64,000 bases of DNA from Dermatophagoides farinae (Eukaryota; Arthropoda; Arachnida; Sarcoptiformes; Pyroglyphidae), in NCBI RefSeq assembly GCF_024713945.1, contig NC_134686.1, positions 124,001 to 188,000 on the forward strand, written 5' to 3'. This document shows positions 12,894-27,700 of this stretch, piece after piece (positions within the stretch are counted from its first letter, which is position 1; each line of letters opens with the position of its first letter). The notes below the pieces were generated by a model that ran no database searches, was not told where the DNA came from, and worked only from the letters and a program-made list of their open reading frames with translations. A program made the translations under genes and the position numbers.

Positions 12894-14591
12894 TTACTGA
12901 AATTGAATTTGATAAAATTGATCATTTTTAATCAATTCCATTTTGTCCATTTTTTTCTGTCCTTGACCATTGTTACCATTATGATGATTGTATGTGGTGT
13001 GCTGGATTGATTTATTATCAAATTCAGATCCTTGTGACATTGATATCGGGTGAATGTTTTGTTTTTTCATATCTGAGTTGTTTGATTTGTGCGATATATG
13101 TTCATTTGATGCAATACTGGGCGGTATAGAAATTGAATTCATTGCATGTAATGTTGGTTTATATTGTCGTTTACCCAACATTCGTCGATAATAGTGAAGA
13201 TAAGTACTAGATATGAGCAATACGAAAAATGGTATGAATAACATGACAGCCATTAACAATTGAGTGATATATCTTTGATGGGTATAACGTTGCCAAAGAA
13301 ATCGATAAGTTGATGTGATTCGATTAGTATAATTGGAATTATTTGGCCGGATAATCCACCAAACATACACTCCCTTCGGAACGATGGTTGGATAATTCGA
13401 TAATCGATAATCAGGTGGTCCTTTCTTCTCTTCTTGTTCGTCATCACGTGTTGAATAAACATTTACACATTTACCGCTTTGAGCACGTCGATCTTCGACA
13501 AAACCGAATTGGCAATCACATATTGAAGAACGTGTAGCAAAACCACGTGGTGAATATATCGGCCTACAATAACTATTAGGATCGAGTGATGAACATTGTT
13601 GATCATATTGACAGGATTCGTTGAGATTTCGTTTTTTAGCACACACAAGTTCATCATAATGATGATCAATGACTAAAACGTATGTATTCAATCGTACATC
13701 AGTTCCTGATTGTCGTTCTACTTGAATCTGGATACTTTCATTTGGACATTCACAATATCCATTGTTGGACATGGATGATTGATCTTTAGATGAATTTGGA
13801 TTACATACCATATTCTCACCACAATCACTAGTTCGATTACAAGTTTGATGGATACGGTTTCCTGTGATGATGAAAGATGAAAAAAATCCAGAGTATATTT
13901 TGATTGAAAATGAATATCAAGAACACAAACCTTTGAAAACTTTAACAAATGCATCGGCTTGTCCAGATACATAATGATAACGATTATCACGTCCAAGTTC
14001 ATCATTGTTGATTCGAATAAAATCGGCAACATTACAGCTAATTTTCATTTCTTTCATTCCTGAACGTTCCATTTCTTGGACAAAATTACCAACATTAATA
14101 TCAAGATTGAATTTACAAAATTTTCTTTCTGCGTCACATGAACTATTCGTTAAAAGCAAATGATTCAATTCAGTTTTCCAATCAAACATCGGTCTTTCAA
14201 AATGATAACCATTATCATCATTGGACAAATCGACAATTGGATCAAAATCACCCGTTGTACAGATTCTAGCTTGACATTCATAATTTACTAGATTTTTTCT
14301 TGTTGATGAATATCCAGGTGTGAGTGAAACACAAACTTTTAAATCTTTAAGTTGTTCACTTCCGGTAACTTTTGTCGTTGTTGTTTCACTTTCATCATCA
14401 TTATTGGAAACATCTAAATTTGGTTCGAAAAATCCATCCAATACTATCTTATTCAACAAAGGTTTGGATTCATTCACATCGAATATCGTTTTCAATGGTG
14501 AGATATTTGCATGATGAAGCGATGAAACTTGAATGTCGATCATCGAACAATAAACCAAGGCAAACAAAGCAGTTGATAAATAGAAATTCAT
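12894..14591 (-). CDS. Single-pass membrane protein with EB/EGF-like cysteine modules
   Basis: Two exons, 14591–13931 and 13861–12894, are joined in phase 1 across a 69-bp GT–AG intron (AAAG|GTTTGT ... CACAG), giving 542 residues. A signal peptide occupies about residues 1–24. A large extracellular region with scattered cysteines (about 86–200) has no recognised fold. It is followed by a small CxxxxxC.G...C....CxC module (about 228–259) and an EB-like module (about 294–352) with the spacing C-QYDQQ-C, then SYC, ICDC and GKC. The transmembrane helix lies at about 419–443, followed by a basic stop-transfer (YYRR) and a 100-residue cytoplasmic tail rich in Ser, His and Asn. EB modules occur in arthropod and nematode surface proteins of mostly unknown role. 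I do not recognise an orthologue and assign no function. The ATG at 14591 is favoured because it begins the signal peptide. Confidence 0.8.
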
Positions 14592-17500
14592 TTTTATACA
14601 ACGTTCGGTAACTGTCAGTCAAGAATAATTTGATGCTTTGACCAATCGAACAGGAAAGAAATCGATTGAACTGGAATCGAACACACACTGATAAAGGAAG
14701 AAAAAAATTATTAAAATCTTAGTTGTCGTGGTAACGCAAATATATTTGTGAAAGAAATTTCTGTGATTTGCAACAAACCGACTAACCAACACACAAACAC
14801 ATTCACAGGTAGACACCGGACAAAAGAATGAAACCTGAAAATGGAAAAAAAGCAATTCATCGATATGATGGCTATATTCTAATTTCTCATTATTCTGGAA
14901 ATAATGATAACCTTTGCACGCATGTGTCTCTTGGATATTTTGTTTTCCAATTATAATTTATCCAGAAAAAATACCTTTCGAATATATGCTAATAATGTCC
15001 TACTAATTAGCAATATGTTGTACAATGGCGATGATGATGATGATGATGCGTTTGTCGAAAATACGATCGATCGATGTGTATGGTAAACATTCATGAATGA
15101 TGACAATCACTTGATCAATTCCATTCTCTCTCTCTCTCTCTCTATTTGTAATTGGAATAAAATTATTTTGATCATTTATTCATAAACATTTTCCATGTTT
15201 AGTATATTGTTTATAATATCATAAAAAACTCACCAAATAAATCGAAAACGGTTTTGTTGTTCCTGTTTTTCGAGAACTTTATCGTGTTGATGAATGTGAT
15301 ATGAAGATTGGACTAGATACAAAAATTCATTTGTTTAAATAAATTATTGTCATCATGATGATTTAAATTTCTCGTTGGTTGGTTTGCATAAAACAATCAT
15401 GGTGATGACATGACAAATTACTTGAAAAAGCAACTTTTAACCCATGTTTTGGGGCAGATTCAAAAGATGGCGCAAGTTTCTTCAAGTGAAACAACTTTTC
15501 AAATGAAAATTGTTTTCCATTAGAATTTTAAATCGAAATTAAATTCCAATCTTATAATCATCGATTTTCTTCAGCGGTGAAAATTTCCTTTTCCTTTACT
15601 ACAAATTATCCCTCGACATCTTTTCTCTTTCACAATGGCGTAAATGATTGAAAAATGGTGATATTATTGATGGAACGCTTAAATAGCTTAAAAAGCAAAG
15701 AAATTGAATTATTCGCTTTGATAATTTTCTAAATGTATATGTTGAGGAGATGTTTTAAGGCATGATGAACACGATGTGATTCCGGGTCAAATAAAAATAG
15801 GAGAAAATTACAAAATAAAGGCCAAAGACATGATCATCATCATCGTCGCCACCATCATTGTCAATGATTGAATTTACATAATTTAATAATAAAATTATTC
15901 ATAGTTTAATGTTCGACGAAACATTTTTATTATCATTTTGAAATTTCTTTGCTTCTTTTATAATTCTTTGAAGAGAGATAGACTTTTTGTATCATTCGAA
16001 TTTCCAATATCGCAACATAGTATCGATAGTCGAATTCCGATTTCGTGTCTCATTCCATTGGATTGTATTTGATGATCATTGCTTTTTTCGAGCAAACATT
16101 GTATCTGTTGTAAAATGGCAATGAGCACGTGATTCAAATTTTATTGTGCAAACCAGGGTGATATTGTAAAGCTTTATTCGAGAAAAAGAAAGAAAAAGGC
16201 AATCATAAATTATCATAAAATTTTCAATATAAAAAATGTTGACATTTACATTCTGGCTGGCTAGAGGGTCAGGCCATTTCTTATTTGATTTTCAAATCCA
16301 ATTCAATTTATACAATCGGAATAGATTAATCTTGATTGTGGTGAAGAGAAGGGAGAATTTTTTCTGAATAATTAATCGAAAATAGACGTGTGTGTGTGTA
16401 ATAATAATCGAAATAAATTCAAATAAAAGCCAAACAAATATAGGAATTGTAGAGAAAAAATTACACCTGGCCAGAACAAAAAAACCATTGAATAATCGGA
16501 CGCCAACCTTGAATGGGCGATAAATTATCACACGTGCACAAGTAGAAGAACTGTTTCTGAACAAACGAGATTAATTATGTAAAGCATCATTTCGTTGTTT
16601 TAAAAATGTAATAATGCCACTTAACACTTACAAAGTTACAAAAAAAAACATCTGCCATTTTTACACAACATAACGAATCACAAGAACTCAACTGAATCAT
16701 CCAGTCATCACCTCATCTCTGAATGACCCCGAGCAAAATATATTCATTCTCACCAAAAAAAATCCATTGTCAAAACCCTAGTCATTTTAGCGCCGTTTTT
16801 TTAAACAGAGGATTTATACTGATCCAATTTTTACAATTCTTAATGCTTCTATCGATTGGGAAATTTGGAATTCCTTTTTTTTATATAGCGAACAATGATG
16901 ATGATGAGAATATATGCGTATACGCATTTTCCATTGATCAACAAGCCCGCCAAATCGTATACGGCTATAGTCATGTTTTGTTTATTGTTACTTCCTATCA
17001 TTCTATTTCATTCTTGATTTGGCCATTGGAACGACGACGAATTTGTTCATTGTGTTTGTGTCTGTGTGTGTGTGTGCCTAAACATGATCATATTTGATGA
17101 CTGGTTGCATTTATTCTCCTGTTATTGAATCGGAATTTCCATTTTTTTCAAGCTAAACAGAATTTTTTTACCCGAAGGGTAACGACCAAAAAAAGAGTGA
17201 GTGAAATCATCTATGCAAAAAAAACAGAAAATCTTGTTCGATCAAAAATTCAATTAAATAATATTCGATCAAGAATCAATTTTTTTTCTATTCCACCCTG
17301 GTGGTTCTCCGAAACCCAAACATATCAAATTAATAATAATCATCAAAAGTTATCGGTAAGTTGCTTGTTTGTGTTTATAAAAAAAACTAATTTTCGTTGA
17401 ATTTTTTTTACTCATACAAAAATATCGTTTTACAGCTTAATTCAAATCACATGTGGAACTTTGAATAAACTAAAATATTTATGTGATGGAATAAGATTTG

Positions 17501-18080
17501 GTCCCTTTCTCTCCATGTTTTTTTGTTGTTGTTGTTCCATTTCAATATTGTTTAAAGCAAAAAGTTTTCCTTTTTTTTCGTCATACTGTCATATAACAAC
17601 AAACAAGTGAATGTGTGTGTGTGTGTGTTTGTGTTTGTGATGTTATGTAATCAATTCAAATATATTCGGCATCGTGGACAATTTTTGAATCGTTACGACA
17701 ACTATAATAGTTGTGTTGGCAATTCCAATTGCATGGAATAGGATTTCATTATAGTTGTGTGTGCCTATTGATGATGTTTATGGGAATGATTGAAAATTCA
17801 ATTTTCCAGCATAGATGTTATATACTATTTTATTTTTCTTGCTGGTATTCAATGATTAATATGATGATGATCATAAAGATAAAGAAGTTACTACGGTGGT
17901 AAAATAAATATAAATAAACGGCATTATTGTTGTTCAATCAAGTTTTCATTTCTCGTTCAACCGTCATTCAATTTGTCTATTTTGCAAACATCATTGTTCT
18001 TTGTTCATGTGTGTGTGTGTGAAATTGTGATTTCAAAAGATTTGTTCCATCAAAACAACAAAAATTCATTATTATCCATC
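14592..18080. other. Intergenic region between divergent gene starts
   Basis: This 3.5-kb stretch lies between the 5' ends of the EB-module gene (leftward) and the Sidestep-family gene (rightward), so it should hold both promoters. I see no certain TATA box or initiator. It contains a CT microsatellite (15125–15143), a GT run (about 17611–17629), and a 124-codon ATG frame at 16723–17097 with poly-Asp and Cys-Leu repeats that I do not trust as a gene. A perfect 14-bp palindrome centred on GCGTATACGC lies at 16914–16927. Confidence 0.4.
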
Positions 18081-18792
18081 ATGTCGCAATTTAAAAAATC
18101 GAGCATTTATAATGATCATGAGAATGGAGGCCGATTCCATCATCATCATCATCATCGATATGATGATCATTATGGAAAAAATCAATATATCCATAATGAG
18201 AATATCGATAAAACAGATATACATTTGAAATGTTATTCTTTTAGTTGTTGTCCATTTTATCGCCACCACCATCATCATCATCATCATGATTATTGTTCCA
18301 GAATGTTCAAAAGGACTGTGATAAATCTGTCATTTATTTCATTATCGTTATCATTTCTATTCTTATTTGCCAATATCGATAATTCATTGGCAACAAATAT
18401 GATTTGCCATGATGATAATGGTGAGCATTCAACTATTGGTTCATCATCATCATCATCATCATCAAGTGTATCGATTTTTTCCAATAATAACAACAAAAGC
18501 CAAAACCATAATAATCGAACAACCATTGTTTCAAATAGTCGTACGATTTTTTTGATCAATGATAATGACGATAAAATTGTTACCGCTGCAAATACGAATG
18601 CAAATAACAATAAAAAACGTGATGTTCATGGTTTGAATGATGGAAAAATTTCACAAAAATTTCATCGTGATTATTCATCATCGACAACATTATCAACATC
18701 ATCGAATACCTTGAATATAAATTTTCCGAACAATAATGTTGATAGTAAAAATGTTTCATCCATTCAAACGGCCAATAATGAACAACCATTTG
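18081..18792 (+). CDS. Sidestep-family gene, inferred exon 1 (signal sequence)
   Basis: This open frame starts at ATG 18081 and ends in phase 1 at the donor G|GTGAGT. That matches the phase required by the first Ig exon at 30910, where the joined codon reads Ala. It has His-rich runs, then a hydrophobic stretch (FISLSLSFLFLF) preceded by MFKR, then Ser- and Asn-rich sequence. An internal ATG at 18303 would give a textbook signal peptide ending near NSLA. The upstream start at 18081 would leave 74 residues before it. Joining this exon to the rest over 12.1 kb is inferred from phase, strand and the need for a secretion signal. Confidence 0.6.
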
Positions 18793-21724
18793 GTGAGTTT
18801 TCTAGATTTTTGAATTTTTGTTGTTTTTTGCTTTTGTTTTATTTGGATTAAAAACTTTTGTTCATTTTCAATTTCTCATTTTAGTCGATGATTAAACATT
18901 GTCTCATTCTCCTAGCTATTGTCAGGTTCATCATAGTTAATAGCCGAGAACATAATTCTTTACCCAGAATTGCACATAGTTGTTCGATTCCGGAAAATTA
19001 AGTAGAATCTTGAGAACAGAATGTGTTTGTGAGAAAAAAAAGAAAAACAAAAACAGAAAAATCCAAATTCTTGACAATAAAAACCGATTAAGTCGTGTTT
19101 ATTTTTACAGCTTTTTATTAGTTTTATTTTTGCCGACAAGTAACAAGGCATTTTTTCGTTTTTTGTTTTTGTTGTTGTCATTCGCACTCCACTTCCGGGC
19201 GTTTCAAGAATTCAATATTGTTAAGGGCTGCCGTTATATTTATAATGATGATGATGATGATGATGATTATATTTTTCATGATCATTATCTAAATTTTTGT
19301 TTGTCATTTCTCTCAACTATCTAATGATTATTATGATTTGATGTCCACCAGTGTGGATGTGAAATTATTTTTCCATGTTTTCCAGTGTCCGATTAAATTG
19401 TTCATTCTGGTGATATCATTTTTGTTGACAAGAAAGAATTCCATTTTTTTTTTCTCACACAAATTCCATGTGTCCAACGAAAGATCTTGAATTGCATTCT
19501 TTTTCGTAACTTTTTCTAATAGTGGAATTATCGTTTTTTTCAAAGGAAAACAATTATCAAGCGAAAAAAGCCAAAAACATGCATCTCAATCAGATGATAA
19601 AAAATTTCTTGTGATGATTACGTTGATCTTGATCTTAACGTTTTGTTTTCATTTTTATTTTATTTTATTTTTTTTTTTTGCTTCCAAGAAAATCGCATTA
19701 GACCAAAACTGTGCTGTTGTTTTGAAACAATTGAGAAAACAGTGTAGATATGAATATAGAAATGAAAATTTACGTGCTTAGAATCTACATTTTGTTTTAT
19801 TCAAATTTTTTTTGATGCTTTTTTGGGTTCAACATTTTCTGTTTTGTTTGTTTTGTATTGTCTTGCTTTTCATTCTGTAATAATAAAATAAAAAGAGGAA
19901 AAACAGCCAATTCATCCATTTTGTATGTCAAATTATGTGTGTGTTTGTGTGTTTGTTGGTTTGACAATCTGAAAGTTTTTTTTTTCTTTGAAACACTTTT
20001 TTTCCAAACGGATAAAATGGTTTGTTTTGTAAAGACAATTATCTCATCTCTATATATACGACATGTATATGTTCGATACAATTATGTTAATGGTCTTTAT
20101 TGGTTATTGTATTGCATTGTAGATACACAGGTTTTTTTTCTTTCCATCCGGTCAATAAACATAGATTCTTGTCACTTTTTTTTCTCTTTTTTCAGTACAC
20201 AATATATATTGCTGTTTATTAATCGTAGTACGTATGAATCGAAGAAAGAATTTCCGCCAATCAATAACAACAAATTAGCAATTTATTTTTTCTCCTAACT
20301 TTCATGATCATGTTGTCGAGGCGACATTAATGGTCAATTCATTGGGTTTTTTCTATCTCATATATGTATTAATCTTGTCCATTCAGGTTGATAAATTGTC
20401 AAGTTTTTTGGTGTTGTCTGTCTCCAAAATATGAAAGAAAGTTAAAATGTAAACTTTAGCCAATAATTCTTTGGTCGTTTTTTTCACATTCCATCAAGGG
20501 TGTTGCCCTCGCCATCAATCGATTAATCGTTTTGGTCATATTTCGTTTCAATCAACCATTGATTCACAGATTCCAGTTCGATTGTTTTTTCTTGATTGAA
20601 ATTTATCTTTGATGAACTGACTGTATATTTGTGTGTGCATATGTGCGTTGATAATTGAATTTTCATTCAAAACCTTTGTTCATAGCATCATCATTGTCAT
20701 CTTTTTTTCTTGGAAAATATTAAGATGAGTTTTTTTCATTTTAGATTATTTCCTATATATATAGATAATTGATGATGAGCAATGAATCGATCGAAATCAA
20801 TTGCAAATTCGATCTATTGATTGAATATCGATTTGTTGTATTAAATCAGATCAAGTTGTTATCAAATATATTTGATGATGAATGATTCCTTCTCTTTTGT
20901 TTCATTTTCTTTGATTCTCATTATGACAACAGCAACAAGGATGATTCTTGTTTCACAATGATAAGAATTTGATGGCCAGAATCGTGTTTTACTCTTTTTT
21001 GGTTTATGTTTACTTTTGCGCATGAAAATTCACACAAGCTTCTGATTACAACTTGATCAGTTGAAGAAGAAAAGAAAAATCAATACCTTCGATTACATTT
21101 TTTGTTCCAATTCCCCAATGATAATGATGATGATTATGGAAATGATGCCGTGATTCACCGCGAACAATTGAATAGCCCCGAATCACCCGATGGTGTGTCA
21201 TGTCTCTTTCTGATAGTGAATGTTTGTTGTTCTCACTGAAAACTAATGATGACATTTGTTTTTTTTTATTTTTTTGCTAGTGTTGGAGGTTTTTTTCCAG
21301 TGAAAATATCAAAAATCATGACCATTTGATTTTTTTCACCCATGGAGCGAAAATTATTAAGACACGTTCTCATGAATTATCCGAGAGAATATAAAATGTG
21401 AGAGCGAAACAAAAAATTCTTGTTACCAAACATGATTATGTGATCATCACTGGTGGAGAAGAGCAAAAAAGCAAGCAAGCAATATAAAATATGATTTTCA
21501 ATCTTATCCCGTTTTTTGCCTTTGTTGTTGTTCATATTGCTGACCACAACATTTTTTTTCTTCCTTTCTTTTATATGATGCTATTGTTTTGTTTTGTTTT
21601 TTTTGTTCTATATGGGATGATCAACATTTCAGTTTGTTTGTTTGTTTCAACATTTTTATATTCTGGAATTTATCGTTCACAACAACAACAAAAATGACAA
21701 TTTGATGAGTGATGATTTGTCTGG

Positions 21725-21759
<35 letters not shown>

Positions 21760-24700
21760 GACGTCAATTCTGTTAAGAATGGCTTGTTTTGAAACACTAA
21801 TGTAATGAATTTTACTTTCATTTCCACGATGCATAATTTCATCATTCTCAATTCTCTTAGTCAATATCAAAATATTTTCCCAAATGATATTGGTGATATG
21901 TTTTTTCTCATTTGATTTCCATTTTCATAATTCCATGCGATTTTCATTATTCTCATCATTGAAATTGATGTTTGTTTGCTGACAAATAATAATAATGTAA
22001 TGTAATCACATTCATTACCATGCGCAAATTATTTTTCAATTGATCAAGCTGAGTATGATTTTTTACCAAACGTCATCAACATCATTTATGCGATGAATGA
22101 CTTTGACTTTTGATTTGAAAATTTCAATTTTAAAGTTATCACCATTATTATTCAGTAACAAACCCCATGGTTTCATCATCAAATTTTTGTTCATTTTTCT
22201 TTTTTCGTTGTAGAGAAAGAATTGGTCTGAATGATTTTGTATGACAATTTTCCCTTTCTTGCTCTTGCCATTGTCTACATAGCTTTTTTGTTTGGTTTGT
22301 ACAAAGTATGATGTGGGTTGAAAAATTAGAAATCGATTTCTTTTCTTGCCGTCATGTATCGTGTATTTTGTCATCACATCTCACAAATACAAATTCAATT
22401 GTGAATTTGAATGAAAATAAATAAATGGGAAAAAATAAAAAGAAAAGAAATCCTCATTCATGCAAGTAATTTTCTCTCGATAATGCAAACAAGAAATTTC
22501 TTCCAGTCATATTCTCCTCCTTTCTCGTTTCCAATGAATTTGATCCGAATTTTATTCAAATTTCAAGTTTTTTTTCCCACTTTCAATTTTCTTGATTCTT
22601 AACGAATTTCAATGAAATGCACTGAATCCAAAGATTCGAAAAAGCAAACCTATTGGTTGATATTGCCATGTTGTTTGCATTATTTTCAACTGCAACAGCA
22701 TTAATTAACCACTTGGCTGACTGGTTTTCTTTAAAAAAAAAACCGTTCATTCAAGTAGTCAAATGTTATTTTATATGACAAATTTTGTTTGCATTCACAC
22801 AAACACACGCACAAAAAAAACAAAAGGACAAAATGACAAAATCTATCCGTCTTATTCATTCATTCATTTTTTGTTGGTTAAGACCGGTTTTTTGTTTCTC
22901 TCTCATAGTTTATGATTCCATTTCTCCATCATCTTCATTTAAGCCAATTCAATGGATATATCTCTTTTTTTGACTTCTGGTTCATGTGCCGGTCATGTTT
23001 ACCATGTGAAAGCTGGATATATAAAAGAAAAGAAGAAGAAAATTTGTTCAAACACACACAAACATGCATGCACACATACAATATCCTTAATGGTCGAATG
23101 ATTTTCTTTTTTTCTTCTAGAAATAAAATCCTATCTAGAGTTGTACTTGAAATTCATCCCACTTTTTTTATATATATCCGGACTTGTCTTTATTCATTTA
23201 TTCAGTCATTCATTCATTCATTCGTTGAAATTATTTTATTTTCATCCAAATAAATAAAAAAAAGTTAAAGTGAAATAAAAAAAAAAGTTTGTTGATCACA
23301 GGCGTATGTTTTTTTTATATGATGAATTTTTTGGATAAATTCTACTCATACACACACACAAAGTAATGGGAAAAAATCAATTCATGTGTATGTCATCCAT
23401 ACCGGAATTTGGACAAAATTTGTTTTTGTTTTGCTGTCGACAAAGCAACGTTTCTTTATTTTTCATTTTTCATCACCACCACATGACAGAAAAATCTCAT
23501 TGAAATTCGTACGTTTTCATATTTTTTTTCGAAATTCTGTTCTGTTTGTTTTTTTTCATCATTTCATCAAAAATTTATCTGCCAGCTGCGAATAACAAAT
23601 TACGTTCAATTAAATGCATTACAATCATATAAATACGCCATTTTCTATCCCTTTATCAATGATGATAATGATGATTGAAAAATAAAATGAAAGAGGTGCA
23701 CTTGAATAAATTCATACATTCTTTGTCGTGTCTTTTTTGGGTTAATTCGATAATTGAATTTTTCGTTTGTTTTTATTTTTGATCAAAAATAGAGAAAATC
23801 CATCCATTCACATGAATGACGCCCAGTGTTGAATATCTCTGTTTTCTGGGATATAGAAAAAAGTGAATGACGACTTTTTTCCATCGATTATTTTCGGGTA
23901 CCACACCAAAAAAAAAACAAAGTGAAAAAATCGAATGTTGTGTATACAGATTCGATTATTATTATTGTTACTGCTGCTGCTGCTTATATATTGATTGTGA
24001 AGGCACCAATATTCGATTGATGATCCAAATGATATTTTTTTTCACCGATTTTTTGACTTTTGATTTTTTTTGTTCCAGTGTTTGTTTGTGTGTGTGTGCA
24101 TGAATGGATAAATGTTGCTTCCATTGTCATTGTCACTGTTGATAATAAATCTCAGTTTTTTTTCCATATCAGGTTCAGGTTTACAGGATCCATATATGTG
24201 GATTTCTGGTTAGAACCAGAAAAAAATAACAATAAAAAAACCAACAACAAGAGTAAAGTTTATCATATTTTTTTCATTTATATTGACATTTGGTTTTTTT
24301 TGCACCATATATTTTGGTTTCAAAAAAAATTAGCATACGTGAAATGAGGATTTCCGTTTGTCAATTAAGATATATGACATTTACGGAAGAATTGTGATTT
24401 TTTCTAATGTTTTGTTTAGAATAACGAATCTGTATGTAGATTATTATCATCGTTATTTAGGTTCATATCCATGTTTGCTGGGTGTGTGTGTATTCCAGGA
24501 ATCCGTAATTAGGATTTCTACAAAACTGGCAAAAAATGACAGACTTTTATAATAATAACAATGTTGAAAGTGAAGATACATGAAAACCGCAAAGTAAACC
24601 GAAAAATTACAAATATTATTATTTCATCTAATCAATGTGTGGGTGTTTTGTTTGTTTGTTTTTTTGAGCTTGCTGCTATTATCGATCCAACTTAAACGAA

Positions 24701-27700
24701 AACAATTAGTTATCTGAGAAGCAATGAGATTATTTCGTCACTCAAACGAAAATGAAATTTACATTTTTAATCAATACAATTTTATTTGTTTTTTCTAATT
24801 TTACACATAAAAAAGTGTTAAAAGAAATAATCCGAAGAAATAATGATCAAGGTTGATTAATATCTTGTAATGAATCACATTCATTGCCATCATTACGTAG
24901 ACAATTACCATATGCGATGCTAAAATTTCGAATATCAACCATGCCAGTTTCTTGATAGTTAACGACATTTGATGGTAAATCATATTCAAAATCTAAAACA
25001 AAACGTGCATCACCATATCGAAGATCCAATTGGATTTGAGCATCGATCCATCTTGTAATTGGATTAGGGAATTGTATTCCACCATGTTCGGCCGAATAAA
25101 CACAAACATCCTCTTCGTTTCGTTGCATAACATACATTTGTTTCCGATATTGGCCACTCATTGAATAACTAAGATATAAGCAAGCATTACGATATGTTGC
25201 CGGAAAATAATTTTTCGTCCACAAACGAGATGCTTTGAATGACAATTTCGGATTGGTTTGTGGCATACGACCATCAAATATTTGGGTAGCTTTTGATAGA
25301 TCTGCAACAATCGTTTCTTTTCCAGATCTGTTATCGGTCTCGAATGGTATGAAATTAATACCATTCTTCAAATCACATGGCTGTCGATTGAGTTTGCAAT
25401 TCCAAATTAAATTCAATGGTGAACGCCATACATTTGTTACTTTGAATGGATGCTCAGAATGAGATGGCCTTCCAGGCGGTATAAAAGGTGGAACTGGAAT
25501 CGGTGGTCGTGGTGTTATGATAACTGGTAGAGGAGACGGTGATGGTGTTATGATTATTGGCCTTGGTTCTTGGCTATCAGTTCCAGGAGGTGGACCAAAC
25601 ACTTTACGAGGATTGGGACGTTGACCCAACGATATTGTTGGTAATAATAAAGCCAAAAATAAACTAATGGCCAATGTTGAAAGCACCAATCTTGGGCTTA
25701 CGTTTGTCATTTTTGTGATTTGATTTGATTTTTTCTCCGTCTCGACTATAGTTTTGTTTTGTTTGTCAACGGCAGCTAGTGTGATGTTTCCAATGATCGA
25801 TGATGATCATAATGTTGACGATGATGATGATGAGAAATTTTTTTTTGTTTTTTGTTTTTTTTGGCAATACCGAAAAACTATGACTATGACTTTTTTTCAT
25901 ATTTAAAAATTTGTCTCCCACACACACACACACACATATATATCAATCGTGCAATTGGAAAAAAAAGAAATTATCAAATCAACACTCTGATTTTGTACAT
26001 ATGTGTAGTAAAGTGATTGAATGATTGATTGATTGATTGTTTTTGATCATGGATTTTCGATATCAACATTTGCAATATTTTTTTCTTTGATTATGATGGG
26101 AATGCTGATGATCATTTAATCATTGCAAAGCGAAAATGTCATTCAGAGGTTAAATTTCGAGATATATTTATGAACGATATCTATGTAGTCCATTTTCTCA
26201 TGTTTATATAATAATTCTCTTTATGAATGCTTACAATTTGTCCATTTATCAAATCTCGATAAGTTTATTTTATCTTTCATTCAAGGATAGATTTCGAATT
26301 ATTCGGAAAAGAGATTTTTTGCAAAAAAAATTTTTCATCTTGTTTTGTTTTATTTTTATTACCGATTGAAATTAGTAATTTTGAATTTGATTAATTTTCA
26401 TATTGATTAATATGAATCCATATTAAAGATTTCACATTGTTATTAAACCGGAAGATCACATTCAAATGCTTGATTATTTCGACAATAACCGTAACCAATT
26501 TTGAAATCACGTACAGCGATAATTGAATCACCACCATTGATACGATCAATTGGATATATTCGTGTTTGTCGTCGATATCGATTTTCTCTGTTCGGTATGT
26601 CGAATGAAAATTCAATCAAAAATGCCGAATCTCCTTGACTTAGATCCAATTGTAATTCAACATCACGCCATTCACCATTACGATCATTGATACTGCCCGT
26701 ATGTGCTGAGAAAATGCATTTATCCTCACGATTACGTTGTATCAGATGCATTCGTTTGTCTTCATTTCCGGACCAAGCATAACTGAAATGTAGACAAGCC
26801 ACACGATTATTTGCTGGGAAATAATCTCTTGTAACTAAACGACCGGCATTATATGATTTAACTGGATTTAATCGTGGCAATGATTGTCGCGTACGAATGG
26901 CTTCGGTTACATCTAAAACCAATGCTGGACTGTTGAAAGCAATTCCACGTTTGAATTGAACAAAATTTGCTCGATTCTCTAATCGACATTGATCTTCACG
27001 TGTCATATCACATGACCAATGTGGTCTATTATGATCAAAATAATTTGTTCGTCCTGGTTCAGGCGGATTTGATGGACCATTTGTTGGGTATAACGATGGT
27101 ACGACAACATCGGTAGATGGACTATTTAATCCACCCGGATATGACACAACTCGAATCGGATCGGTCGAAGGTGAATCGAATGGTCGTGGTTTGTTTGGTG
27201 GAAGAATAGGATTCGTGGAAGGTGAGTCGAATGGTCGTGGATTGTTTGGTGGAAGAATAGGATTCGTGGAAGGTGAATCGAATGGTCTGTCATAGTTAGG
27301 ATCATAGTTGGGTGGTATAACTCGATCGGTCCTTGGTGTGTTGAAAGGATTGTTTTGATTATTTGGGGCAGGCGGTACTACTACAACGCCATCGATCACA
27401 TTGCTTTGTCCATATGGGCGTAAACTAGGCTGTCCTGGTTCGAGTGGTTTTGAGAAATCTCCTTGACGATAATAATTGCTTTGTCCTGGTTCGATAGGGT
27501 TTGGATCATCGCCTTGCATCATATCTAATACAGGGCTTCTAGCTCTACGGTTATATTGGTTAGACGGTACAACTACGTCTGTACGAGGAGAACCTAATTC
27601 CGGTCGTCGATATTGATTGTTTGGAGGTAAAATACCATCTGTTCTCGGTGAATTCAAATCTGGTCTACGATACTGATCATTCGATGGTACGACATAATCA

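Noticed and set aside
16723-17097. 124-codon ATG frame upstream of the Sidestep gene
   Set aside because: Starts at a true ATG, but composition follows poly(T), ATG and GT repeats, with no recognisable domain or signal.
18072-18789. Minus-strand frames opposite Sidestep exon 1
   Set aside because: Poly-Met and poly-Asp readings of the His and Ser codon repeats on the sense strand.
18960-19010. tRNA-like TTCGATTCC motif
   Set aside because: No cloverleaf arms could be drawn around it. Similar motifs near 14676 also fail.
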